Assembly: GCF_002298975.1 (NCBI RefSeq)
Contig: NZ_DBMV01000023.1
Location: 1-42,195, forward strand
Source of the DNA: Ralstonia sp. UBA689
GTDB taxonomy: Bacteria; Pseudomonadota; Gammaproteobacteria; Burkholderiales; Burkholderiaceae
Reading direction: 5' to 3'
Length of the DNA: 42,195 nt
The notes under the pieces are model-generated. The model had not been told where the DNA came from and searched no databases. It saw nothing but the letters and a program-made list of their open reading frames with translations. Both the position numbers and the translations under genes were made by a program. Every line of letters begins with the position of its first letter. The stretch's first letter is position 1. Shown one piece after another: positions 34,641 through 41,997 of the stretch.

Positions 34641-34944
34641 GAGCGGTCAGGTCGATTCGCCAGACGGGCAAGTGCGCGCCCACCGGCATGCGTTTCGCGC
34701 CGTGGCGACACACAGGGTCGACGACGGAACGTTAGCAGAACATCAGGGATGGGAACGCGAAAAACCGTGCGATCCCGCAAGGGTCGTCCGCAAGCCGATA
34801 ACGACTGCCAGCGGAAGACCGGCGGGCGGTCAGCGTTTTGGGGCAGGAGATGCGGTGGTGGCTCAGGCAGGCGCGCTCGTGACGCGTCAAGTTACAAAAC
34901 CGAAGCCAAAACCGAGGGAGAACGATCAGCAGCCGTGCAAACGC
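34641..34944 (-). other. trpE leader transcript region after the leader peptide
   Basis: About 300 bp with no gene between the Trp-rich leader peptide and trpE. It holds the 5'-untranslated RNA. Notable segments are GCGTTTGC (34937-34944, complementary to the leader codons at 35011-35018), a 10-bp palindrome TGACGCGTCA (34880-34889), a GACCG/CGGTC stem (34817-34831) and the terminator-like hairpin at 34760-34786. Confidence 0.6.
34760..34786 (-). terminator. Candidate attenuator terminator upstream of trpE
   Basis: On the minus strand CGACCC-TTGC-GGGATCG forms a 6-bp stem with one bulged A (34770-34786). Five bases later comes a run of five T (34760-34764). It lies about 120 bp before the trpE ATG and about 160 bp after the leader-peptide stop, which is farther than in the E. 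coli trp attenuator. Confidence 0.5.
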
Positions 34945-35018
34945 TTACGCCCGGACGAGGGCGTGCCAGGGCCGCCAGGGCCAAGCCCCCCGGTCACTAC
35001 CAGCGTCGACGCGTTTGC
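34937..35018 (-). promoter_or_regulatory. Alternative pairing segments of the trp leader RNA
   Basis: Codons 5-8 of the leader (GCAAACGC, 35018-35011) are perfectly complementary to GCGTTTGC just after the leader stop (34944-34937). Within this span ACGCCC (34964-34959) pairs with GGGCGT (34952-34947), a 6-bp hairpin over the last codons and stop. A ribosome stalled at the Trp codons would block part of these pairings. The switch itself is inference until folded. Confidence 0.5.
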
Positions 35019-35031
35019 GATTCAGGAACAT
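34945..35031 (-). CDS. trpL: Putative trp leader peptide (attenuator)
   Basis: A 28-codon ORF starting at ATG 35031, 6 bp past the gph stop, and ending in TAA. Codons 17-22 read Trp-Pro-Trp-Arg-Pro-Trp, so three Trp codons lie within six, close to the end, as in attenuator leader peptides. It sits directly upstream of trpE on the same strand, with an extended -10 element about 90 bp upstream inside gph. Ribosome stalling at these codons when Trp-tRNA is scarce would keep trpE transcription on. No strong Shine-Dalgarno is seen, so reinitiation after gph could contribute. Three TGG triplets by chance in GC-rich DNA are possible but unlikely in this position. Confidence 0.75.
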   Translation of the reverse strand: MFLNRKRVDAGSDRGAWPWRPWHALVRA

Positions 35032-35037
35032 GGATCG

Positions 35038-35766
35038 TCAGTTGGAAGCGGCAGAAGTCGCGTTGTGTGACTCGGCGTAAGGCTGAATCAATTGCGATGC
35101 CGCAAAAAGTGTGTCGACTATAGCATCGGCTCCCGCGTCCTGTATAGGCTGGCCGTGGTTGTAGCCATACGGCACCGCCAGGACGCGCATGCCGGCCGCG
35201 CGGGCCGCGCGGGCGTCATTTTCGGAGTCGCCGATGGCCACCACTTCGGCTGGCGTCACGCCAAATGCTTCGGCCACCCGCAGCATGGGGTACGGATCGG
35301 GCTTGCGGTATGGGAGCGCATCGCCCGGGTAAATCAGGTCGAAATGCTCGGCCAGCCCCAACTGCGTCAGGAGCGGCTGCGTGAAATCGTGTGGCTTGTT
35401 CGTCACGCACGCGAGGGCGAGGCCCATGTCGCGCAGCGCTTCCAATCCCTCACGCACGCCGTCATAGACGTTCACGTATTGGCCGTTGATGGCGATGTAG
35501 GCGCGTTGATAGGCGTCCAGCGCCTCGGCGAAGCGGCTATTGGTCCGGGCCGGCGGCAGGCGCGCATCGAGCACGCGCCGCACGAGGTTTTCCGAGCCCT
35601 TGCCGACGTAGCTGACGACCTCTTCCGCCGACATGTCCGGTACGGCCCCCAGCGTTTCCAGCATCGCGTTGATGGCGGCGTGGAAGTCACCCGCCGTGTC
35701 GACCATTGTGCCGTCCAGATCGATGATGACGGCGCGGACCGGGCCCGCCGGCAGCAAGCCCGTCAT
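35038..35766 (-). CDS. gph: Phosphoglycolate phosphatase
   Basis: A 242-aa HAD-family hydrolase that dephosphorylates 2-phosphoglycolate, which arises for example from repair of DNA ends. Motif I is IIDLDGTMVDT (nucleophile D16, acid D18), motif II CVTNKP, motif III with the Lys in YRKPDPYPM, and motif IV AIGDSENDARAARAAG. It overlaps rpe by 4 bp. The 3' end carries a candidate promoter for the trp operon, and its stop lies 6 bp before the Trp-rich leader ORF. Confidence 0.94.
   Translation of the reverse strand: MTGLLPAGPVRAVIIDLDGTMVDTAGDFHAAINAMLETLGAVPDMSAEEVVSYVGKGSENLVRRVLDARLPPARTNSRFAEALDAYQRAYIAINGQYVNVYDGVREGLEALRDMGLALACVTNKPHDFTQPLLTQLGLAEHFDLIYPGDALPYRKPDPYPMLRVAEAFGVTPAEVVAIGDSENDARAARAAGMRVLAVPYGYNHGQPIQDAGADAIVDTLFAASQLIQPYAESHNATSAASN
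35117..35125 (-). promoter_or_regulatory. Candidate extended -10 promoter for the trp operon, inside gph
   Basis: TGCTATAGT on the minus strand is a TGn extended -10 with hexamer TATAGT. The -35 region is weak, as allowed for extended -10 promoters. Transcription would start near 35110, giving about 80 nt before the leader-peptide ATG. Confidence 0.5.
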
Positions 35767-36491
35767 GCCGCGATGCCTGCCAGGGCCTGGCGCAGCGCGC
35801 CGACCGTGCCGCGATAGGCGCCATCTGCGTCCGGCTTGCCAAACACGGCCGAGCCGGCGACGAAGGTGTCAGCACCTGCCTTGGCAATCTCGGCAATGTT
35901 GTCGGCCTTCACGCCGCCATCGATCTCCAGCAGGATCTTGCGGCCGGTCTTGTCCTGGTACGCGTCGAGCTTCTGGCGCACCGCGCGCAGTTTGTTCAGC
36001 GCCTCAGGGATGAACGACTGCCCGCCGAAGCCCGGGTTGACCGACATGATCAGCACCATGTCCAGACGATCCATCACGTGATCGAGATAGTGCAGCGGCG
36101 TGGCCGGGTTGAACACGAGGCCGGCCTTGCAGCCGTTGTCGCGGATCAGCGCCAGCGAGCGGTCGATGTGCTCGGACGCTTCCGGGTGAAAGGTGATCAG
36201 ATCGGCACCGGCCTTGGCAAAGTCGGGGATGATGCGGTCGACCGGGCTGACCATCAGGTGCACGTCGATCGGCACCGGCTTGCCGTCCTTCTGCGCGTGC
36301 GGGCGGATTGCCTCGCACACCAGCGGGCCGACCGTCAGGTTCGGGACGTAGTGGTTGTCCATCACGTCAAAGTGGATCCAGTCGGCGCCCGACTCAAGTA
36401 CGCGGCGCACTTCTTCGCCCAGGCGGGCAAAGTCGGCGGACAGGATGGACGGGGCGATGCGGAAACCGGACGGATCGATGGCTGCGGGCAT
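35763..36491 (-). CDS. rpe: Ribulose-phosphate 3-epimerase
   Basis: Rpe interconverts ribulose-5-phosphate and xylulose-5-phosphate. The 242-aa TIM barrel shows IAPSILSADFARLGEEV, DWIHFDVMDNHYVPNLTVGP (metal-binding His/Asp), PIDVHLMVSPVD, ITFHPEA, VNPGFGGQSFIPEAL and LEIDGGVKADNI. The start at MPAAIDPSGF is the open start used; a few residues of N-terminal extension precede the barrel. First gene of rpe-gph-trpEGDC, and divergent from apaG. Confidence 0.96.
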   Translation of the reverse strand: MPAAIDPSGFRIAPSILSADFARLGEEVRRVLESGADWIHFDVMDNHYVPNLTVGPLVCEAIRPHAQKDGKPVPIDVHLMVSPVDRIIPDFAKAGADLITFHPEASEHIDRSLALIRDNGCKAGLVFNPATPLHYLDHVMDRLDMVLIMSVNPGFGGQSFIPEALNKLRAVRQKLDAYQDKTGRKILLEIDGGVKADNIAEIAKAGADTFVAGSAVFGKPDADGAYRGTVGALRQALAGIAA

Positions 36492-36635
36492 GATGGGAGA
36501 CGGATAAGACGCGCGTCATGCGCGCGAAGGTGCGAAGAAGAGGCCGCCATTTTAGCCGGTTCAGACGTCCGTCCGTGCCTTGCCGCTGCCACGGCCATGC
36601 CGCACAATGGGCGCCAATTCTAATTGTGGATTGAC

Positions 36636-37010
36636 ATGCCGAGCTACGAACTCACCGTCCAGGTCCGGGCGCGCTACCTGCCGGAGCAATCCGAGCCGGA
36701 GCAAGGCAACTACGCCTTTGCTTACACCATCACCATCCGCAACACTGGCGACGTGCCGAGCCAACTGATCTCACGCCACTGGATCATCACCGATGCCGAA
36801 GATCAGGTGCAGGAGGTCAGCGGCCTGGGCGTGGTCGGCCACCAGCCGCTGCTGCCGCCGGGTGAATCGTTCGAATACACGAGTTGGGCGACCATCAAGA
36901 CGCCCGTGGGCACGATGCGCGGCGAGTATTTCTGTGTGGCCGAGGACGGTCACCGCTTCGAAGCGCCGATCCCCGAATTTGCGCTGGTGATGCCGCGCAT
37001 GCTCCACTGA
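36636..37010 (+). CDS. apaG: ApaG protein
   Basis: A 124-aa single-domain protein with the ApaG fibronectin-III-like fold. Visible stretches: FAYTITIRNTGDVPSQLISRHWIITDA, VSGLGVVGHQPLLPPGESFEYTSW and GTMRGEYFCVAEDGHRFEAPIPEFAL. The family is linked to Co2+ resistance and magnesium efflux in Salmonella and resembles F-box protein domains, but its biochemical role is unsettled. The ATG at 36636 is chosen over an ATG four codons upstream, based on family length. Divergent from rpe, and its stop directly abuts the stop of the next gene on the other strand. Confidence 0.95.
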   Translation: MPSYELTVQVRARYLPEQSEPEQGNYAFAYTITIRNTGDVPSQLISRHWIITDAEDQVQEVSGLGVVGHQPLLPPGESFEYTSWATIKTPVGTMRGEYFCVAEDGHRFEAPIPEFALVMPRMLH

Positions 37011-37253
37011 CTACGATGAAGTTTGCGGCGGCTGCGAATCTTTTTGCGCCGTCTCGGTCGATTCCGAGGGCTTGGCGGATTGTTGGTTCTGTTCACCCTG
37101 GCGTGATGGGTGGCTGGGCGGGGCACGTAGCGGGCGCGGGTGCTTCTTGGCGCCAGACATCGTCCAGATCACGATGAAGATCAGCAGGAACAGCGCCACG
37201 CCGGCCTCCAGGCCGAACAGCATCATCGGATGGTTTTCAAAGAATTCGCTCAT
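37011..37253 (-). CDS. Small membrane protein with charged low-complexity tail
   Basis: An 80-aa protein. Residues ~11-32 form one membrane segment (MLFGLEAGVALFLLIFIVIWTM). Then follow a basic stretch (SGAKKHPRP) and a Ser/Gln/Pro/Thr-rich tail to the C-terminus. I recognise no family. It likely sits in the inner membrane with the tail in the cytosol (positive-inside reasoning). It is convergent with apaG with zero bases between the two stops. Divergent from mltA with a 72-bp gap. The frame is open far upstream, opposite mltA, but that part is a shadow. Confidence 0.7.
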   Translation of the reverse strand: MSEFFENHPMMLFGLEAGVALFLLIFIVIWTMSGAKKHPRPLRAPPSHPSRQGEQNQQSAKPSESTETAQKDSQPPQTSS

Positions 37254-37325
37254 GATCGACGGCAAAAGCGTGGGTGCGGGCATTGTAGCCAAGCCCATCG
37301 GCATGCCGGACAGGAAGAACGACGT

Positions 37326-38468
37326 ATGACAGCAGCAGCGGTGGCATCGCCTTCTCATCAACCCTCCAGCGGCCGGCGCGGGTGGGGCAGCCTGGCGGCA
37401 GCGCTGGTTGCCGTCTTGCTCGCGGCGTGTACGAGCGGGCCGCCGCCGCGCGTCGAAACGCCGCAGCCACCCACCGGCGCGCTCGGCGGCCACCTGGACC
37501 CGACCGCCTGGGTCGACGTGACCGGCTGGACCACCGACGACCTCGCCTCCGTCTGGCCTGCCCTGCAGTCGAACTGCCAGGCAATGAAGCGCCGCGCCGA
37601 CTGGTCGCGCGTGTGCGCCGCCGGCCTGATGGTCGACGCCGGCGACCCGATCGCCATGCGCCTCTTCTTTGAAGACAACTTCACGCCGTACCGCGTGGTC
37701 AAGGACGACGGCACCGACAGCGGCCTGATCACCGGCTACTACGAACCGCTGCTGCGCGGCTCGCGTACCCGCCACGGCATTTACCAGACGCCGCTGTACC
37801 GCATGCCCGCCGCTTGGCGCGGCAAGACGCTGCCGTCGCGCGCACAGTTGATCCGCAGCCCGGCGCTGCAGGGGCAGGAAGTCGTCTGGGTGGATGACCC
37901 TGTCGAGGCGGCCTTCCTGCAGATCCAAGGCTCGGGCCAGGTCCAGTTGGAAGAGGGCGGCATCATGCGCCTGGGCGTGGGCGGCACCAACAACCAGCCG
38001 TTTCGCTCGTTCGCGCGCTGGCTGCTCGACCAGGGCGAGATCACGCCCGTGCAGGCGACCATGCAGGGCATCAAGGCCTGGGCGCGCGCCAACCCAGGCC
38101 GCGTTGACGAGATGCTCAACATCAACCCGCGCTACGTCTTCTTTACCGAAAACCCTGGCAATAACGATGGCCCGATCGGCAAGCTGGGCGTGCCGCTCAC
38201 GGACGAGCGCTCGATTGCGGTGGACCCGACGTACATCCCGCTCGGCTCGCCGGTGTTCCTGTCGACGACCAAGCCGCTGTCGACCGAGCCGATCCAGAAG
38301 CTGGTGTTTGCGCAGGATGTCGGCTCGGCCATCCGTGGCGCTGTGCGTGCCGACTATTACTTCGGCCACGGCGATGCCGCCGGCGATCTGGCCGGGCGCA
38401 TGAAGCAGGCCGGCCGCCTGTGGGTGCTGGTGCCGAAGGGCGGCCCCGTCGGTGTCGCGTCGCGCTAG
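37326..38468 (+). CDS. mltA: Membrane-bound lytic murein transglycosylase A
   Basis: MltA cleaves peptidoglycan glycan strands at the outer membrane, forming 1,6-anhydromuropeptides. The 380-aa lipoprotein has signal and lipobox ending LLAAC (Cys near 38). Its MltA domain contains LITGYYEPLLRGSR, FLQIQGSGQVQLEEGG, VGGTNNQPFRS and INPRYVFFTE. The C-terminal 3D-type region FAQDVGSAIRGAVRADYYFGHG carries the conserved catalytic Asp. Start at the ATG at 37326. Convergent with paaK. Confidence 0.95.
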   Translation: MTAAAVASPSHQPSSGRRGWGSLAAALVAVLLAACTSGPPPRVETPQPPTGALGGHLDPTAWVDVTGWTTDDLASVWPALQSNCQAMKRRADWSRVCAAGLMVDAGDPIAMRLFFEDNFTPYRVVKDDGTDSGLITGYYEPLLRGSRTRHGIYQTPLYRMPAAWRGKTLPSRAQLIRSPALQGQEVVWVDDPVEAAFLQIQGSGQVQLEEGGIMRLGVGGTNNQPFRSFARWLLDQGEITPVQATMQGIKAWARANPGRVDEMLNINPRYVFFTENPGNNDGPIGKLGVPLTDERSIAVDPTYIPLGSPVFLSTTKPLSTEPIQKLVFAQDVGSAIRGAVRADYYFGHGDAAGDLAGRMKQAGRLWVLVPKGGPVGVASR

Positions 38469-38478
38469 CCAGCCGCCA

Positions 38479-39783
38479 TTAGCCGCGTCGCAAGTCCACC
38501 ACGCGGCGCGCCTTGCCGACTGAGCGCTCGATGCCGCCTGTCGGCAGGATTTCGATGACTGCGGTCACGCCGACCATCGACTTGATCTCGTGCGCCAAAT
38601 GATGGCTCGCCGCGCTGGCTGCATCCGCCGACGTGCCCAGCGCCGCTTCTACCCGCACCGTCAGAGTATCCAGCGGCCCTTCTTTGCCCAGCACGCACTG
38701 GTAATGCGGTGACAGCGCCGCGTGTTTGAGGACCAACTCCTCAATCTGCGACGGGAACACGTTCACGCCGCGCACAATCATCATGTCGTCGCAGCGGCCG
38801 GTGATCTTTTCCATGCGGCGCATGCCCGGGCGTGCGGTGCCGGGCAGCAGGCGCGTCAGGTCGCGCGTGCGGTAGCGCACCACCGGCATCGCTTCCTTGG
38901 TCAGCGACGTAAAGACCAACTCGCCGAATTCGCCGTCGGGTAGCACCGCGCCGGTGTCGGGGTCGATGATCTCCGGATAGAAGTGGTCTTCCCAGATGGT
39001 CGGGCCGTCCTTGGTTTCGGCGCATTCGCTGGCGACGCCTGGGCCCATCACTTCCGATAGGCCGTAGATATCCACCGCCGACAGCCCCAAGCGCGCCTCG
39101 ATGGCCGTGCGCATCTCGGGCGTCCAGGGTTCGGCGCCGAAGATGCCGATCTCCAGACTCGATGCCGCTGGGTCCACGCCTTGCCGCGCGAACTCGTCGG
39201 CAATTGCCAGCATGTAGCTGGGCGTCACCATGATGATCTGCGGCTCGAAATCGCGGATGAGCTGCACCTGCCGTTCGGTCTGGCCGCCGCCGAACGGGAT
39301 CACGGTGAGGCCCGCGCGCTCGGCGCCGTAGTGCGCGCCCAGCCCGCCGGTGAAGAGGCCATAGCCGTAGCTCACGTGGACCTTGTCGCCGCGCCGAGCC
39401 CCCGCCGCGCGGATCGAGCGCGCTACCAGCCCGGCCCATGTATCGATGTCCGCCAGCGTGTAGCCGACCACGGTGGGTTTGCCGGTCGTGCCCGACGACG
39501 CGTGGATGCGCGCAATCCGATCCTGCGGCACCGCGAACATGCCGAATGGGTAGTTGTCGCGCAGATCCGCCTTGGTCGTGAACGGGAACTTCGCCAGGTC
39601 GGAGAGCGATCGCAGGTCCGACGGATGTACGCCAGCCGCGTCAAACTTGGCCCGGTACGCCGCCACGTTGTCATACGCGTGGGCGAGGCTGCGCTTCAGG
39701 CGCTCCAGTTGCAACGCCTGGACGGCATCGCGGCTGGCGGTCTCGATGGGATCAAGCGGCAGGTCGGTCGAGCGGGGGCGCAT
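38479..39783 (-). CDS. paaK: Phenylacetate-CoA ligase
   Basis: PaaK activates phenylacetate to phenylacetyl-CoA with ATP, the first step of the aerobic CoA-dependent pathway. The 434-aa adenylating enzyme has the P-loop HASSGTTGKPTVVGYT (94-109), VSYGYGLFTGGLG, IYGLSEVMGPGVASEC, and the C-terminal GRCDDMMIVRGVNVFPSQIEE. GAGGAG is the ribosome binding site before the ATG. It is the last gene of paaG-paaI-paaK. The PaaABCDE epoxidase, PaaZ and the thiolase are not in this window. Confidence 0.96.
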   Translation of the reverse strand: MRPRSTDLPLDPIETASRDAVQALQLERLKRSLAHAYDNVAAYRAKFDAAGVHPSDLRSLSDLAKFPFTTKADLRDNYPFGMFAVPQDRIARIHASSGTTGKPTVVGYTLADIDTWAGLVARSIRAAGARRGDKVHVSYGYGLFTGGLGAHYGAERAGLTVIPFGGGQTERQVQLIRDFEPQIIMVTPSYMLAIADEFARQGVDPAASSLEIGIFGAEPWTPEMRTAIEARLGLSAVDIYGLSEVMGPGVASECAETKDGPTIWEDHFYPEIIDPDTGAVLPDGEFGELVFTSLTKEAMPVVRYRTRDLTRLLPGTARPGMRRMEKITGRCDDMMIVRGVNVFPSQIEELVLKHAALSPHYQCVLGKEGPLDTLTVRVEAALGTSADAASAASHHLAHEIKSMVGVTAVIEILPTGGIERSVGKARRVVDLRRG

Positions 39784-39874
39784 GCGGGTCTCCTCGGGGC
39801 GCCGTCATGCGGCGTCCTCTTATGGTGGGCGCTGTCGAGGACTCTACATCTACATATAGGGAGCTGGATGGTGC

Positions 39875-40357
39875 TCAGTGTTCCGTGCTGTCAGGTACAG
39901 GAATGACGTGACCCCGGATCTGCGCCGACTTGCCGCGGAACATGGCGACCACCTCGCCGGTCTGGTTGGATACGCGCACGTCGTACACACCGTGGCGGCC
40001 GGACAGGATCTGCTCGGTCGCCTCGGCCGTAAGCACGTCGCCGCCGTGCGCCGGCCGCAGGAACTCGACGCTGCAGCCGGCAGCCACCGTGTTGTGATTG
40101 TGGCTGTTGCAGGCAAAGGCAAAGGTGGAATCGGCCAGCGAAAAAATCAGCCCACCGTGGCACGTGCGGTGCCCGTTGAGAAATTCGGGCCGCACGGTCA
40201 TGGACAGGCGGGCGTAGCCGGGGCCGACCGCCTCCACGCGCATGCCTAGCCAGCGGGTGCAGGCGTCGGCGTCATACATGCTCTTGCAGGCGGCTTCGGC
40301 CAGGGCCTGCGCATCTTGGAGGGCGGTCTCGGTCACGCTCGGGTTTCCCTTATTCAC
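39875..40357 (-). CDS. paaI: Phenylacetyl-CoA thioesterase PaaI
   Basis: A 160-aa hotdog-fold thioesterase. The active-site segment is GHRTCHGGLIFSLADSTFAFACNS with HGG (67-69) and Asp76. PaaI hydrolyses hydroxylated or dead-end phenylacetyl-CoA products and relieves CoA depletion in the pathway. It overlaps paaG by 8 bp and is followed by paaK after 91 bp. Confidence 0.94.
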   Translation of the reverse strand: MNKGNPSVTETALQDAQALAEAACKSMYDADACTRWLGMRVEAVGPGYARLSMTVRPEFLNGHRTCHGGLIFSLADSTFAFACNSHNHNTVAAGCSVEFLRPAHGGDVLTAEATEQILSGRHGVYDVRVSNQTGEVVAMFRGKSAQIRGHVIPVPDSTEH

Positions 40358-41138
40358 CAGTGAAGTGCGCTACGCGCTTGTTGAGGAAGGCGTCCACGCC
40401 CTCAGCGTAGTCGCGGGAGTTGCCCAGCTCGCGCTGCAGGTCGCGCTCCAGGTCGAGCTGCGCGTCGAGCGACTGCGTGGGTGCCGCGTGCATGGCGCGC
40501 TTGATGGCGGCCAGTGCCCGGGTCGGCTGTTTGGCCAGGTGGTCGGCCGTCGCATTGACCTCTGTCATGAGGATCTTGGCGTCGTGATAGACGCCCCAGA
40601 TCAGCCCCCAGGCCAGCGCGGTCTTGGCATCTAGCTTCTCGCCCAGCATCGCTAGCCCCATCGCCCGTGCCACGCCGATGCGCTGCGGCAGGAACCACGT
40701 GCCGCCCGAATCCGGCAGCAGGCCGATCTTCACGAAGGCCTGCAGGAAACACGCGTTCTCGGCCGCCAGCACGATGTCGCACGCCAGCGCCAAGTTGGCG
40801 CCGGCGCCCGCCGCCACGCCGTTGACAGCCGCAATCACCGGCAGCGGCAGCGCGCGCAGCCGGCGCACCAGCGGATTGAACTGTTCGTCGATGAGTTGCC
40901 CCAGGTCGGTCATCTGCCCGGGCGTGAAGCTGAGTTCGGAGAGATCCTGCCCCGCGCAGAAGCCGCGTCCCGCGCCAGTCAGGATCAGCGCACGGGCGTG
41001 CTGACGCTCCACCTTGTCCAGGGCTTCGCGCAGTTCGCGGTGCATGCCGGCCGTAAAACTGTTGAGCTGGTCGGGGCGATTGAGCGTGATAGTGGCCACG
41101 CGGTCGTGCCAGTCGAGCAGAATGGTGGGGTTTGTCAT
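40350..41138 (-). CDS. paaG: 1,2-epoxyphenylacetyl-CoA isomerase PaaG
   Basis: A 262-aa crotonase-fold enzyme that isomerises ring-1,2-epoxyphenylacetyl-CoA to oxepin-CoA. The oxyanion loops are GRGFCAGQDLSEL and VAAGAGANLALACDI. The position of the first crotonase Glu is not acidic (GAGAN), while Asp143 in LLPDSGGTWFLPQR is kept, as expected for PaaG rather than for a hydratase. It overlaps paaI by 8 bp and is divergent from the paaF-like gene across an 82-bp region with an operator-like palindrome. Confidence 0.94.
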   Translation of the reverse strand: MTNPTILLDWHDRVATITLNRPDQLNSFTAGMHRELREALDKVERQHARALILTGAGRGFCAGQDLSELSFTPGQMTDLGQLIDEQFNPLVRRLRALPLPVIAAVNGVAAGAGANLALACDIVLAAENACFLQAFVKIGLLPDSGGTWFLPQRIGVARAMGLAMLGEKLDAKTALAWGLIWGVYHDAKILMTEVNATADHLAKQPTRALAAIKRAMHAAPTQSLDAQLDLERDLQRELGNSRDYAEGVDAFLNKRVAHFTGE

Positions 41139-41172
41139 CTTGTCTCCTTCTGATCACAGGTCGATTGATTAA

Positions 41173-41188
41173 CCGACCGGTTGGTCGG
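41173..41188. promoter_or_regulatory. TetR-type operator palindrome in the paa divergent promoter
   Basis: CCGACC-GGTT-GGTCGG, perfect 6-bp arms within TTAACCGACC...GGTCGGCAA. It lies in the 82-bp gap between the divergent paaG and paaF starts. The shape matches operators of TetR-type acyl-CoA-responsive regulators such as PaaR; the regulator itself is not in the window. Confidence 0.72.
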
Positions 41189-41220
41189 CAAATGCTACAT
41201 CGATTTCAACTGGAGCTTCC

Positions 41221-41997
41221 ATGTCCTACGAAAACATTCTGGTCGAAACGCGCGGCCGTGTCGGCCTGATTACGCTCAACCGTCCCAAGGCACTCAACGC
41301 ACTCAACGATGCGCTCATGGATGAGCTGGGCGCTGCGCTGCTCGCCTTCGATGCCGCCCCTGATATTGGCGCAATCGTCCTCACTGGCAGCGAGAAGGCG
41401 TTCGCGGCCGGCGCCGACATTGCCGCCATGGTCGATTACGATTTCGCCACCGTCTATAAGAATGAATACATCACGCGCAATTGGGAAACCATCCGCCGCG
41501 TGCGCAAACCGGTGATCGCCGCGGTGGCCGGCTACGCGCTGGGTGGTGGCTGCGAGGTGGCCATGATGTGCGACATCATCCTGGCTGCAGATACCGCCAA
41601 GTTTGGCCAGCCCGAAATCAAGCTGGGCACCATGCCCGGCGCTGGTGGCACGCAGCGCCTGCCCCGCGCCGTTTCCAAGGCCAAGGCCATGGACCTATGC
41701 CTGACCGCCCGCATGATGGGCGCCGAAGAAGCGGAGCGCGCCGGCCTGGTCTCGCGCGTCGTTCCCGCCGACAAGCTTCTCGACGAAGCCATCGCCGCCG
41801 CCGAAACCATTGCCGGCTTCTCGCTACCCACGGTCATGATGATCAAGGAGTCGATCAACGCCGCCTACGAAACCTCGCTCACCGAGGGGGTACACCTGGA
41901 GCGCCGCCTTTTCCACGCCACCTTCTCGACAGAGGACCAGAAGGAAGGCATGCGCGCGTTTCTGGACAAGCGTCCGCCGGCGTTCAAACACCAATAG
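41221..41997 (+). CDS. paaF: Enoyl-CoA hydratase, PaaF-like
   Basis: A 258-aa crotonase-family hydratase. Both catalytic glutamates are present: E112 in LGGGCEVAMMCDI and E132 in GQPEIKLGTMPGAGGTQRLPR, 20 residues apart as in enoyl-CoA hydratases. In the phenylacetate pathway PaaF hydrates 2,3-dehydroadipyl-CoA. Position next to paaGIK supports that role, but it could also serve as a general short-chain hydratase. The ATG follows TGGAGC. Confidence 0.88.
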   Translation: MSYENILVETRGRVGLITLNRPKALNALNDALMDELGAALLAFDAAPDIGAIVLTGSEKAFAAGADIAAMVDYDFATVYKNEYITRNWETIRRVRKPVIAAVAGYALGGGCEVAMMCDIILAADTAKFGQPEIKLGTMPGAGGTQRLPRAVSKAKAMDLCLTARMMGAEEAERAGLVSRVVPADKLLDEAIAAAETIAGFSLPTVMMIKESINAAYETSLTEGVHLERRLFHATFSTEDQKEGMRAFLDKRPPAFKHQ

